Below, one piece after another: positions 56,763 through 64,000 of a stretch of 64,000 bases of DNA. A program made the translations under genes and the position numbers. Source of the DNA: Paracoccus maritimus. GTDB taxonomy: Bacteria; Pseudomonadota; Alphaproteobacteria; Rhodobacterales; Rhodobacteraceae. The DNA lies in assembly GCF_025195095.1 (NCBI RefSeq), contig NZ_JANAVZ010000003.1:333350-397349 (forward strand), in the 5' to 3' direction. Each line of letters opens with the position of its first letter. Position 1 is the first letter of the stretch. The notes under the pieces are model-generated. The model was not told where the DNA came from. It ran no database searches and was given only the letters and a program-made list of their open reading frames with translations.

Positions 56763-58952
56763 ATGATGCGCCGATCCCAGCTTATCAGACGCCTTCTGGC
56801 CACCACCCTGCCGGCCGCCCTGGTCGTCGGGTCGGCCACATCGACCGCGGTCGCCGACCCGATGCTGGCACGCAACATGTCCAGCTTCGGGATGCCCGGC
56901 GGCATCGACACCCCCACCGCCGAGACCCTGCCCGACGGCACGCTGGGTGGCACGCTGTCCTATTCCGATTTCGCACGCCGGGCCAACGTGACCTTCCAGG
57001 CAATGCCCGGCCTGACCACCGTGCTGCGTTACTCGCGCATCGAGGGTATCCCCGACGGCGACGACGACTATATCTCGGACCGATCCTTCGACCTGCAATA
57101 CCAGATCGTCGACGAACAGGGCTGGCGTCCGGCCGTCGCGGTCGGTCTGCGCGATTTCCTGGGCACCGGGGTCTATTCGGGCGAGTACATCGTCGCGACC
57201 AAGAACATCACGCCGACGATCCGCGCCTCGGCCGGTCTTGGCTGGGGGACACTGGCCGGCAAGAACCGCGTCATCGACACGCAGGACACCGGCGGCAAAC
57301 CGAATGTCGACGACTGGTTTTCCGGCGGCGCGAAGCCCTTCGGCTCGATCAGCTGGCAGGTCAACGACAAGCTGAGCCTTGTCGCCGAATATTCGAACGA
57401 CAACTATCTGGCCAGCTACAGCGACGGGCGCACCTATCGGCAGGGCGATACCGAGCCTGACAGCAACATCAACCTTGCCGCGTATTACCGCCTGGGCCGC
57501 GCCTACGAGGTCGGGGTCTATACGATCGGCGGCGAAACCTTCGGCGCCCAGTTCTCGGTCGCGCTGAACCCGCGCGAGGCACCCTATCCTTCGGGACTTG
57601 AAAAGGCGCCGGCACCGGTGCGTCCGCGCCCATCCCCGGCCGCCGATCCCGAAGGCTGGTCTGGCAGCTGGTCACAGGATCCGACCGCCCAGCCCGCCAT
57701 CCAGAAAGCCCTGGGCGACGCGCTTGCCGATGAGGGTCAGATCCTGGAATCGATGGCCCTGTCGTCGCGCCGGGCCGAGGTCCGCATCCGCAACCAGCGA
57801 TATGTCAATCAATCCGAGGCGATCGGACGGACCGCGCGCCTGATGACCCGCGCGCTGCCGCCTTCGGTCGAAACGTTTGTGATCACCTCGACCGCCGATG
57901 GCATCCCGACTTCGTCGGTCACGCTGTCGCGTTCCGATGTCGAGCGACTGGAAAATACCGAGGCCGGACGGATCGCCGCCGCCTCGACGATCAGCGATCC
58001 GGAATTGCGCCCTGTCGGGCTGGTGCGCAGCGAGGACATCTATCCGCGCTTTCGTTGGGCCATTAAGCCATATCTGGATCTGGGCGTGTTCAGCGCTGCG
58101 GACGGGCTGACCCACGAAGTCGGCGCCGAAGCACGCGCAACCTACGAAATCTCGCCGGGGCTGGAGTTGACCGGCGCGCTGCGCCAGCGGGTGTTCGGCG
58201 ACGTCTTCCAGCGTGGACCGGGTATCCCGGGACAGAACCGCGAATATTATACCCCCGAAGAATACCTGGCCGATCCCAGCCTGGAAACGACGCCCGAAGG
58301 GGTGCCACGGGTGCGGTCGGACACGCGGATGTACACCGGCAACCATGATCCGGTGATCCCGGAACTGACGCTGGCCTGGTACACGAAGCCCACCGAAAAC
58401 GTCTATACCCGCGTTACCGCCGGTCTGCTGGAACGCGCCTATGGCGGCGTGTCGGCCGAGGTTCTGTGGAAGCCCGCTGCCTCGCCCTTCGGATTCGGTG
58501 CCGAAATCAACCGCGTGCGGAAACGCGATTTTGATCAGCTGTTCAGCTTCCGCGATTACGAGGTCACGATGGGCCACGTTTCGGCCTATTACGAGTTCGC
58601 GCAGGGCTTCACCGCCCAGGTCGATGTCGGCAAGTATCTTGCCGGCGACAAGGGCGCGACCGTCAGTCTGACCCGCGAATTCGCGAATGGCTGGCAGATC
58701 GGGGCCTATGCCACCAAGACCGATCTGTCGGATGAGGAATTCGGCGAAGGCAGCTTTGACAAGGGCATCAGCCTGTCGATCCCGCTGGCCTGGGCCACCG
58801 GCCAGCCTTCCCGCGAACGCGTACAGACCACGCTGCGGTCCCTGTCGCGCGATGGTGGCGCGCAGTTGAACGTCAATGGCCGTCTTTACGACCGCGTCCG
58901 CGACAGCCAGTCGGTCAAACTGTATCAAGGCTGGGGGAGGTTCTGGCGATGA
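56763..58952 (+). CDS. yjbH: YjbH-family outer-membrane protein (exopolysaccharide-linked)
   Basis: A 729-residue exported protein with signal sequence (MMRRSQLIRR, hydrophobic stretch, cleavage about at STAVADP). The N-terminal half has MSSFGMPGGIDTPTAETLPD and ATKNITPTIRASAGLGWG; the C-terminal half has AEVLWKPAASPFGFGAEIN, FDQLFSFRDYEVTMGHVSAY and GVSLSIPLAW-like barrel strands, ending VKLYQGWGRFWR. This is the YjbH (DUF940) family, predicted outer-membrane barrel proteins for polysaccharide export. GAGG precedes the ATG. yjbF starts inside its stop codon; yjbE and yjbG are not seen. Confidence 0.92.
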   Translation: MMRRSQLIRRLLATTLPAALVVGSATSTAVADPMLARNMSSFGMPGGIDTPTAETLPDGTLGGTLSYSDFARRANVTFQAMPGLTTVLRYSRIEGIPDGDDDYISDRSFDLQYQIVDEQGWRPAVAVGLRDFLGTGVYSGEYIVATKNITPTIRASAGLGWGTLAGKNRVIDTQDTGGKPNVDDWFSGGAKPFGSISWQVNDKLSLVAEYSNDNYLASYSDGRTYRQGDTEPDSNINLAAYYRLGRAYEVGVYTIGGETFGAQFSVALNPREAPYPSGLEKAPAPVRPRPSPAADPEGWSGSWSQDPTAQPAIQKALGDALADEGQILESMALSSRRAEVRIRNQRYVNQSEAIGRTARLMTRALPPSVETFVITSTADGIPTSSVTLSRSDVERLENTEAGRIAAASTISDPELRPVGLVRSEDIYPRFRWAIKPYLDLGVFSAADGLTHEVGAEARATYEISPGLELTGALRQRVFGDVFQRGPGIPGQNREYYTPEEYLADPSLETTPEGVPRVRSDTRMYTGNHDPVIPELTLAWYTKPTENVYTRVTAGLLERAYGGVSAEVLWKPAASPFGFGAEINRVRKRDFDQLFSFRDYEVTMGHVSAYYEFAQGFTAQVDVGKYLAGDKGATVSLTREFANGWQIGAYATKTDLSDEEFGEGSFDKGISLSIPLAWATGQPSRERVQTTLRSLSRDGGAQLNVNGRLYDRVRDSQSVKLYQGWGRFWR

Positions 58953-59614
58953 AACCTGCACGCAAGATCGCGCTGCTCGTCGCAGCGCTTGCCACCCTTG
59001 GCGCCTGCAGCAACGGTACTGCCGACGAAGGCGATCTGGGCCCGCTTGGTGCCCTTGCCTCGGTCGCCGGCGATGTCGTCGCATCGCGAGGAAGCCGCGG
59101 TGACGAAACACCCGCCGCTCCGCCGAAATCCCCTGCCGAGGCCGCCGTCGAGGCGCTGCGGGTCAATCCCGCGCCGCTGATCCAGGCGGGCTTCGAATCC
59201 CTGGGCCGCACGCAAGTCATGGCGATGACCGGCCAGAACGGGGCGATGCGCACCTATATGACACCGGCCGAAGAAGCCCTGATCCTGCGCAACGGCATGC
59301 TGATCGGCACGCGCGGTCTGGGTCACGATCTTTCGGTGGCCGAACCGCAGACCGAAACGCTGATCCGGTCGGGTCGATCCGGCAATGGTAAGCGCGTCAT
59401 GCGGTATTTCAGCGGCGACGGTCTGGAACGGCCCCTGCAGTTCGATTGCAGCGTCGGCGCGGGGCCGAATCCCGGTGTCATGGTGGAAGACTGCACGGGC
59501 CACGGCCTCAGCTTCCAGAACAGCTATATGGGACAAGGCGGCCAGATCGCGGTGTCCCGGCAATGGATCGGCCCGACGCTTGGCTACGTGACCATCCAGA
59601 CGCTTCGTCCCTGA
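58949..59614 (+). CDS. yjbF: YjbF-family lipoprotein
   Basis: A 221-residue lipoprotein with lipobox LGAC at Cys20. The conserved YjbF part shows MTPAEEALILRNGMLIGTRGLGHDLSVAE, RSGRSGNGKRVMRYFSGDG and NSYMGQGGQIAVSRQWIGP. Acts, by family, with YjbH in exopolysaccharide production or export. Start overlaps yjbH by 4 bases (ATGA). A strong terminator follows 30 bases after the stop codon, closing the pair. Confidence 0.92.
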   Translation: MKPARKIALLVAALATLGACSNGTADEGDLGPLGALASVAGDVVASRGSRGDETPAAPPKSPAEAAVEALRVNPAPLIQAGFESLGRTQVMAMTGQNGAMRTYMTPAEEALILRNGMLIGTRGLGHDLSVAEPQTETLIRSGRSGNGKRVMRYFSGDGLERPLQFDCSVGAGPNPGVMVEDCTGHGLSFQNSYMGQGGQIAVSRQWIGPTLGYVTIQTLRP

Positions 59615-59644
59615 CACGCAGGACGCGAATTCGGCGTTTGATCG

Positions 59645-59671
59645 AACCGGCCCCTAGGGGCCGGTTTTTTT
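59645..59671 (+). terminator. yjbHF terminator
   Basis: AACCGGCCCC TA GGGGCCGGTT followed by a T run: a 9-10 bp GC stem with seven or more T bases. Confidence 0.93.
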
Positions 59672-59745
59672 CGTGTGTGCGGCTGGAGATACCGACGCGA
59701 TGCAAGGACGCATCGGCACTCGAGTCAGGCTCGCAACAACGAAAA

Positions 59746-59771
59746 GGGGGCTGACCCGAAGGCCAGCCCCC
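59746..59771 (-). terminator. terminator of the 67-residue exported protein gene
   Basis: GGGGGCTG / CAGCCCCC with an inner CC/GG pair and CGAA loop; on the minus strand TTTTCG follows. It lies 36 bases after the small gene. Confidence 0.85.
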
Positions 59772-59807
59772 TTCAAAACGAACCGGATAAACCGATCCGT
59801 TCCGAAA

Positions 59808-60011
59808 TCAGCTGTCGTCGTCGTCCGAAGCGACGGCGGCGATCACACCCAGCAGCAGCAGGGCGGGAACAACCAGGCCGGCGTTCGAGCTTGCGGGCTC
59901 TTCTTCGACGACGACGGGCTCAACGTCGACGACGGGTGCAACATAGCCACCGGCCAGGGCGGAAGTAGCGGTCAGGCCGAGAGCGGCAGCGAAAGTAGCG
60001 AATTTGGTCAT
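59808..60011 (-). CDS. small exported protein with acidic C-terminus
   Basis: A 67-residue protein with a signal peptide ending ALA (MTKFATFAAALGLTATSALA), a short mature part rich in Val, Glu and Pro (VDVEPVVVEEEPASS), a hydrophobic stretch (AGLVVPALLLLGVIAAVA) and the end SDDDDS. The mature hydrophobic segment could be a membrane anchor, which would leave only about 20 residues exposed. ATG at 60011 has GGAG eight bases upstream; ATG at 60017 is too close to it. A proper terminator and high codon regularity say it is a real, probably strongly expressed gene. Family unknown to me by name. Confidence 0.85.
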   Translation of the reverse strand: MTKFATFAAALGLTATSALAGGYVAPVVDVEPVVVEEEPASSNAGLVVPALLLLGVIAAVASDDDDS

Positions 60012-60208
60012 GATCATGCTCCGTTTCGTTGAAAGCTGCCGTCTCCGGCAACATCGATGCGACAGTTACACAATCCCGAACGGTTGAAAAGCAGCATTAA
60101 ATCAAATCCCCCGCGGGTCCATGTGCACTGTTGCATATTGGCCAACACATCGCGCGGTGCAGGGTTCCGATCTGCTGGTTACCCAAGCAAGGCTGTAACA
60201 AAATTGCC

Positions 60209-60991
60209 CTAAAAGCGACGAAAAACCTGCCCCAGGACAAAGAAAACCGCCGCCGCAGCAACGATCGAAGGTCCGGCCGGCGTGTCGAGGCGCAGGCTTG
60301 CCCACAACCCGCCCGCCACAGATGCCGCAGCGATTGCCGTCGCGCTGGCGGCCATCCGCTCGGGTGTCGGCGCCAATCCGCGCGCCGCCGCTGCGGGAAC
60401 GATCAGCAGAGCCGAGATCAGCAACGATCCGACCACCCGAATCGCCAGCGCCACAACGACGGCCAGCGCGACCGACAACACCAGCCTTTCGATGCGCGGA
60501 TCAATTCCGGCGGCCATCGCAAGTTCGTCGTTCAGGGTCGATGTCACCAGCCTCTGCCAACGCCAGATCAGTGTGCCCAGAACAAGCGCGCCCCCGGTCC
60601 AGATCAGGGCCAGATCGCCCCGGCCGACAGCAAGGATGTCACCGAACAGATAGCTGGAAAGATCAGCCCGCGCCGACGGCACGAAGCTGATCGCGACAAG
60701 ACCGATGGCCAGGGCCGAATGGGCCAGCACGCCCAGGATCGTGTCCATCGACTGGCCGCGCGAAGACAGCGACGAGACCAGCAGCGCCATGGCCAGCGCC
60801 ACAGCGACGGTTCCGACATAGATCGACATGCCGAATGCCAGGCTCAGCGCCACGCCCAGAATCGCGGCATGTGCCGTCGAATCCCCGAAATAGGCCATGC
60901 GGCGCCACACCACGAAGCTGCCAAGCGGCCCGGTGACCACGGCAAGGCCCAGACCTGCCAGCAGGGCGCGAATGAAGAAGTCGTCTAGCAT
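60209..60991 (-). CDS. znuB: zinc ABC transporter permease
   Basis: A 260-residue membrane protein of the ABC-3 family with about eight helices; PLGSFVVWRRMAYFGDSTAHAAILGVAL is the typical coupling and His-bearing segment, followed by DELAMAAGIDPRIERL and GSLLISALLIVPAAAARGLA. Works with ZnuC and ZnuA to import Zn2+. 18 bases after znuC. ATG gives MLDDFFIRALLAGLG. Confidence 0.96.
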   Translation of the reverse strand: MLDDFFIRALLAGLGLAVVTGPLGSFVVWRRMAYFGDSTAHAAILGVALSLAFGMSIYVGTVAVALAMALLVSSLSSRGQSMDTILGVLAHSALAIGLVAISFVPSARADLSSYLFGDILAVGRGDLALIWTGGALVLGTLIWRWQRLVTSTLNDELAMAAGIDPRIERLVLSVALAVVVALAIRVVGSLLISALLIVPAAAARGLAPTPERMAASATAIAAASVAGGLWASLRLDTPAGPSIVAAAAVFFVLGQVFRRF

Positions 60992-61009
60992 TGTCCCTGC
61001 CCCGCCACG

Positions 61010-61783
61010 TCAGCCGTGGTGATGATGGTGGTCATGATCGCAGCCCTGATCCGGGACTGTTGCGTGATCATGGTCGTGGTCGTGGTGATGACGATACAGC
61101 GCCAGGGTCCCCTCGGCCCCGGCACCGAAGAGGGCGCGGTATGCGGGATCGACGCTGACATGCGCGGGCGTGCCTTCGCAGCAGACATGTCCGTTCAGAC
61201 ACACAACCCGATCGGACGCCCCCATCACCACAAGAAGATCGTGACTGACCATCAGCACCGCCGCGCCTGTCTGGCCGCGCAGATCCTCGATCAGCTTGTA
61301 GAAGGCGACGATGCCGGGCTGATCAAGTCCCTGCGTCGGTTCGTCCAGAACTAGCAGGTCCGGCACATGAAGCAATGCGCGTGCCAGCAGCACACGCTGG
61401 AACTGGCCGCCCGACAGCTGCGTCAACTGCCGCCGCTGCAGGCCCGGCACGCCGGTGCGCTGCAAGACTGCCGCCGCCTCGTGGTCAGAGATGCGGCGCG
61501 GCAATGACAGGAATCGCCTGACGGTCATCGGGATCGCAGTGTCCAGCTGAACGCGCTGCGGGACATACCCGATTCGCAGTTCCGGCCGCCGCGAAACCTG
61601 TCCGGCGGCAAGGGGCATGTGCCCCAGAAGCGCGCGTACAAGCGAAGATTTCCCCGAACCGTTCGGCCCGACGACCGTCACGATCTCGCCCGGATCGATT
61701 CGGAAATCGACGGATTGCAGCACGGTTTCGGCACTGCCGGGACGATGGATCGTCAGGTTGCGCGCTTCGATCAGCGCGGTCAC
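61010..61783 (-). CDS. znuC: zinc ABC transporter ATP-binding protein with His-rich tail (GTG start)
   Basis: A 257-residue ABC ATPase: Walker A VGPNGSGKSSLV, Q loop GYVPQRVQLD, signature QLSGGQFQRV, Walker B LLVLDEPTQGLD, H loop MVSHDL. The C-terminus is strikingly rich in His and Asp (YRHHHDHDHDH, then CDHDHHHHHG), a probable zinc-binding tail. The GTG start at 61783 overlaps the zur stop (GTGA); ATG starts are not available in a sensible place. Confidence 0.95.
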   Translation of the reverse strand: MTALIEARNLTIHRPGSAETVLQSVDFRIDPGEIVTVVGPNGSGKSSLVRALLGHMPLAAGQVSRRPELRIGYVPQRVQLDTAIPMTVRRFLSLPRRISDHEAAAVLQRTGVPGLQRRQLTQLSGGQFQRVLLARALLHVPDLLVLDEPTQGLDQPGIVAFYKLIEDLRGQTGAAVLMVSHDLLVVMGASDRVVCLNGHVCCEGTPAHVSVDPAYRALFGAGAEGTLALYRHHHDHDHDHATVPDQGCDHDHHHHHG

Positions 61784-62283
61784 GCGGCATCTCCGGCGGC
61801 GCAGGCGGGGCACAGCCCGACAGCTTCGATCGTCGCACGTTCGACCGTGAAGCCGCTGTTGCGCGCAACATCCGTCAGCGCATCGCGTACCGGGGCGGCG
61901 GGCAGTTCGGCAAGTTTTTCGCAGACACGACAGATCAGGAAGGCCGGCGCGTGATCCTGACTTGGATGCAGGCATGCGGCAAAGGCATTCAAGCGCTGAA
62001 GCCGATGGGCAAGTCCATGTTCGACCAGAAAATCCAGCGCGCGATAGGCAACGGGGGGTTGTCGCCCGAAGCCTTCTTCCGCAAGCCGATCAAGCACCTC
62101 ATAGGCGCCCATGGCGCGATGCGCCTCAAGCAGGATTTCCAGCGTTCGACGCCTGACCGGGGTCAGCCTCGCGCCCTGAGCCGCCACGCGCGTTTCGGCG
62201 GCGGTCAGTGCGTGGGACTGGCACGATGCGTGATCATGGGGCGCAAAGGGCGCGCCGGCATCCGAGGGGTGTTCTTGTGTCAA
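61780..62283 (-). CDS. zur: zinc uptake regulator Zur (Fur family)
   Basis: A 167-residue Fur-family repressor that with zinc bound shuts off uptake genes. Winged helix region RLTPVRRRTLEILLEAHRAM...PPVAYRALDFLVEHGL, then the structural zinc Cys pairs CRVC and CPAC. A His/Cys-bearing N-terminus (PHDHASCQSH) is as in other alphaproteobacterial Zur. The start is taken at a TTG (62283) because no ATG or GTG lies in frame before the conserved part; this end is uncertain. Divergent from znuA and first gene of zur-znuC-znuB. Confidence 0.92.
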   Translation of the reverse strand: MTQEHPSDAGAPFAPHDHASCQSHALTAAETRVAAQGARLTPVRRRTLEILLEAHRAMGAYEVLDRLAEEGFGRQPPVAYRALDFLVEHGLAHRLQRLNAFAACLHPSQDHAPAFLICRVCEKLAELPAAPVRDALTDVARNSGFTVERATIEAVGLCPACAAGDAA

Positions 62284-62287
62284 TTCA

Positions 62288-62302
62288 TGTAACTTTATAA
62301 CA
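62288..62302. promoter_or_regulatory. putative Zur operator 1
   Basis: TGTAACTTTATAACA, an imperfect palindrome of the TGTtAta...TaTAACA type known for Zur in alphaproteobacteria, directly before zur. Outer bases TGT/ACA and the AT-rich core fit; inner symmetry is partial. Confidence 0.65.
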
Positions 62303-62314
62303 ATTCGGTTGACT

Positions 62315-62329
62315 TGTTACCATATTACA
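62315..62329. promoter_or_regulatory. putative Zur operator 2
   Basis: TGTTACCATATTACA, a second palindrome of the same type, 27 bases (centre to centre) from the first and 38 bases before the znuA start. Two sites between the divergent genes suggest joint control of both transcripts. Confidence 0.65.
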
Positions 62330-62367
62330 TAGACATGTTTGCCCCCGCAACAAACCCCGAGGTTCTC

Positions 62368-63351
62368 ATGCGCTTGCTTCTCTCGTCTGCAATCCTCGCC
62401 GCACTGGCGGCACCTGCTTATGCCGCACCCCCTCGGATCGTCACCGACACGGCAATTACCGGCGCGCTGGTTGCGCAGGTTCTTGGCGATCTTGGGGAAC
62501 CGCATATCCTGCTGCCTTCAGGTGCCAGCGTTCACCATTACCAGATGCGCCCGTCCGATGCGCAGGCGCTGCAATCGGCAGGGCTTCTGGTCTGGTTCGG
62601 TCCTGAACTGACCCCGTGGCTGGATCGGGCGGCCGGCAGCAGCGGCACGAATGCGCCACAACTGAAACTTCTGGACGCAGATGACGTGACATTGCGCAGC
62701 TATGCCGAGGATGGCCATCACGAACATGGCGAAGGTCACGATCATGAGGAACATGACCACGAAGGGCATGATCACGATCACGAAGACCATGACCACGCAC
62801 ATGAACATGGTGACGACCATCACCACGACGGCACAGATCCCCATGCGTGGCTAAACCCGGCGAATGCCGCGCCGTGGCTGTCGGCGATCGCGGACGAACT
62901 GTCCGAGCTGGACCCGGATAACGCCGCAACCTATGCCGCCAATGCCGAGGCCGCCACACATGAATATGTTGCGCTGGATCAGAAGATGGCGCAGCAGCTG
63001 ACGCCGCTGAAGGACCAGAGCTTTGTCGTCTTCCATGACGCCTATGGCTATTTCACCGAGCATTTCGGGCTGCGGCCAGCCATCGCTGTGTCGCTGGGGG
63101 ACGCGACCGCACCTTCTGCCGCGCGTCTTTCAGAGGTTCGGTCACAGATCGCGGAATCGGGCGCAAGCTGCGCTTTTCCCGAATACGGTCATGATCCCAA
63201 GCTGATCGATACCGTGATCGAGGGGTCCGATGTCGGCATGGGTGACGAACTTGATCCCGCGGGAGCTGGGCTGTCGCCCGGCCCGACGCTGTATCGCGAT
63301 GTCCTGCAGCAGATGACTGATACGCTAAGCACCTGCATTAATACGGAATAA
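62368..63351 (+). CDS. znuA: zinc ABC transporter substrate-binding protein
   Basis: A 327-residue periplasmic Zn2+-binding protein of cluster A-I. Signal peptide MRLLLSSAILAALAAPAYA; zinc ligands expected in SVHHYQMRPSD, DPHAWLNP and FHDAYGYF; the His/Asp-rich loop (about residues 119-168) contains many HDH and HEH steps. C-terminal Cys pair (SCAFPEYG, STCINTE) may form a disulfide. The ATG at 62368 has GAGG five bases upstream; an in-frame ATG at 62335 would add 11 residues ahead of the signal peptide. Confidence 0.96.
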   Translation: MRLLLSSAILAALAAPAYAAPPRIVTDTAITGALVAQVLGDLGEPHILLPSGASVHHYQMRPSDAQALQSAGLLVWFGPELTPWLDRAAGSSGTNAPQLKLLDADDVTLRSYAEDGHHEHGEGHDHEEHDHEGHDHDHEDHDHAHEHGDDHHHDGTDPHAWLNPANAAPWLSAIADELSELDPDNAATYAANAEAATHEYVALDQKMAQQLTPLKDQSFVVFHDAYGYFTEHFGLRPAIAVSLGDATAPSAARLSEVRSQIAESGASCAFPEYGHDPKLIDTVIEGSDVGMGDELDPAGAGLSPGPTLYRDVLQQMTDTLSTCINTE

Positions 63352-63365
63352 CGCCGTAACAGGCC

Positions 63366-63393
63366 GGGGCGGACACATGCCGTGGACCGCCCC
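63366..63393 (+). terminator. putative znuA terminator
   Basis: GGGGCGG / CCGCCCC stem (7 bp, extended with an inner CAC/GTG) followed by ACTTAATTT, 15 bases after the znuA stop. Confidence 0.65.
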
Positions 63394-63481
63394 ACTTAAT
63401 TTCCGACTCTTTTACTTTGACTTTTCCGATTAAATTTGTCAGCTTTTCAGTCATCGCAACTGATACCGCAAGAGGCTGACC

Positions 63482-63658
63482 ATGACCGCTGCCCGCCCTG
63501 CCGATTTCTCGTCCGCCGCCACCAGCGTTCTGGCGCGCATTCCACAGCACGATGCGACCCAGCTGACGCGGGGCGGCAACCAGGCGCTGATCGTTCTTGA
63601 TGATCAGATCTATCAGCTTCGAATCACGCGTGCGGGCAAGCTGATCCTGACGAAATAA
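63482..63658 (+). CDS. hemP: hemin uptake protein HemP
   Basis: A 58-residue protein ending LIVLDDQIYQLRITRAGKLI LTK, the conserved HemP core (YQLRITRxGKLILTK). HemP proteins accompany or regulate heme uptake systems; molecular role not settled. AAGAGG seven bases before the ATG. No heme receptor or transporter gene is seen beside it in this window; the next gene is on the other strand. Upstream sequence (63400-63480) is unusually AT-rich and should contain its promoter, probably iron-controlled. Confidence 0.93.
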   Translation: MTAARPADFSSAATSVLARIPQHDATQLTRGGNQALIVLDDQIYQLRITRAGKLILTK

Positions 63659-63686
63659 GAAAGCGGCGCCCCACGGCGCCGCCTTT
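63659..63686. terminator. terminator shared by hemP and the convergent gene
   Basis: AAAGCGGCGCC, loop CCAC, GGCGCCGCCTTT: an 8-bp GC stem flanked by A on one side and T on the other, so it can work in both directions. It fills the gap between hemP and the convergent partial gene. Confidence 0.85.
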
Positions 63687-63691
63687 CGAAT

Positions 63692-64000
63692 TTACCGCTT
63701 CGGGCCAGACGGCTTGCCACCCGGGCGCCCGCCCGGCTTTCCGCCGGGCCTACCCGAGGAAAAACCGGACCCGCCACGATCCGCGCCCTTGAAACCGGGC
63801 TTTCCAGCGGGTTTCCCAAACGGCTTCCGCCCTCCGTCTCGCGTGCCCTGCGCGCCTGCCGGCTTGCCACCAAAGCTGCGGCGTGGACGGTCCGATTGTT
63901 CGCCATCGGTGCGCGGACCGCGAGCACGATCAGACTTCTCCCACGGCTTGCCGCCGCTTGCCGGACGGTCTGCACCGGGCTTGCCGCCAAAGCTGCGGCG
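63692..64000 (-). CDS. Gly/Arg/Lys/Pro-rich C-terminal part of an unidentified protein (partial)
   Basis: The last 102 residues of a protein whose beginning lies beyond the window. The visible part is wholly low complexity and basic, built from recurring FGGKP, GGKPGGRPGG and RRSFGGKP units, ending GKPSGPKR. Tails like this occur in alphaproteobacterial RluB/RsuA-type pseudouridine synthases and DEAD-box RNA helicases, where they bind RNA. The choice between these cannot be made here. I use this frame because it has family-like repeats and a proper stop codon before the terminator; other frames do not. Confidence 0.65.
   Translation of the reverse strand, partial: RRSFGGKPGADRPASGGKPWEKSDRARGPRTDGEQSDRPRRSFGGKPAGAQGTRDGGRKPFGKPAGKPGFKGADRGGSGFSSGRPGGKPGGRPGGKPSGPKR

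Noticed and set aside
63613..63990. 125-codon minus-strand frame at the window end
   Set aside because: It crosses the hemP terminator and end of hemP; the neighbouring frame with GGKP repeats and a stop just before the terminator is the real one.

Overview
The window looks like a chromosomal segment of a GC-rich alphaproteobacterium of the Rhodobacteraceae/Paracoccaceae, most like Paracoccus. The grounds are a complex I (nuo) operon with extra unknown genes between the subunit genes, a NuoE with a helix-hairpin-helix tail, the order dusB-ntrB-ntrC-ntrY-ntrX-trkA-trkH-hfq-hflX, NtrC without the sigma-54 contact loop, a GTTC-N7-GTTC LexA box, and the gene pair fabA-fabB followed by fabI. Almost all of it is housekeeping sequence. 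I see no prophage, insertion sequence, CRISPR array or defence island. Genes are packed tightly, and stop/start overlaps of the ATGA or GTGA type are very frequent.

Layout. 1-9544 (minus): front part of the nuo operon, nuoA-B-C-D-E, a helix-hairpin-helix protein, DUF5337, nuoF, DUF3291, DUF5333, nuoG and a lipoprotein cut by the window edge. 9896-13330 (minus): pyruvate carboxylase. 13532-16840 (plus): LexA box, uvrA and a small membrane protein. 16845-17880 (minus): two membrane proteins. 18040-18715 (plus): tRNA-Gly(GCC) and a universal stress protein. 18794-21295 (minus): FAD/GcvT-type demethylating dehydrogenase. 21484-23161 (plus): panC-panB, followed by two gene remnants and an 11-bp tandem repeat. 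23824-26076 (minus): MFS transporter and 2-hydroxyacid dehydrogenase. 26291-26950 (plus): SH3-like secreted protein. 27093-31393 (minus): M3 peptidase, membrane ThiF/MoeB-like protein, dut, and infC with an AUA start codon.

31601-40794 (plus): an Ala-rich anchored protein with a glycosyltransferase-like partner, fabA-fabB-fabI with a haloacid dehalogenase and an alpha/beta hydrolase in an overlapping chain, an SPFH-GYF protein with a zinc-ribbon membrane protein, and a PfkB sugar kinase. 40791-54021 (minus): methyltransferase, hflX, hfq, trkH, trkA, ntrX, ntrY, ntrC, ntrB, dusB, that is, nitrogen control plus potassium uptake and RNA chaperone genes. 54250-59614 (plus): sdaA, a COG3650-type lipoprotein, and the exopolysaccharide-linked pair yjbH-yjbF. 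59808-60011 (minus): a 67-residue exported protein. 60209-63351: the zinc regulon, zur-znuC-znuB divergent from znuA with two palindromes between them. 63482-63658: hemP. 63692-64000 (minus): the Gly/Arg/Lys/Pro-rich C-terminus of an unidentified protein.

The most interesting points are the duplicated helix-hairpin-helix module inside the nuo operon with a 36-bp identical in-frame repeat, the AUA start of infC, the remnants after panB, the plus-strand terminator in the otherwise empty trkA-ntrX gap (possible small RNA), the SPFH/zinc-ribbon pair without PspA, and several conserved-looking unknowns welded to housekeeping operons.
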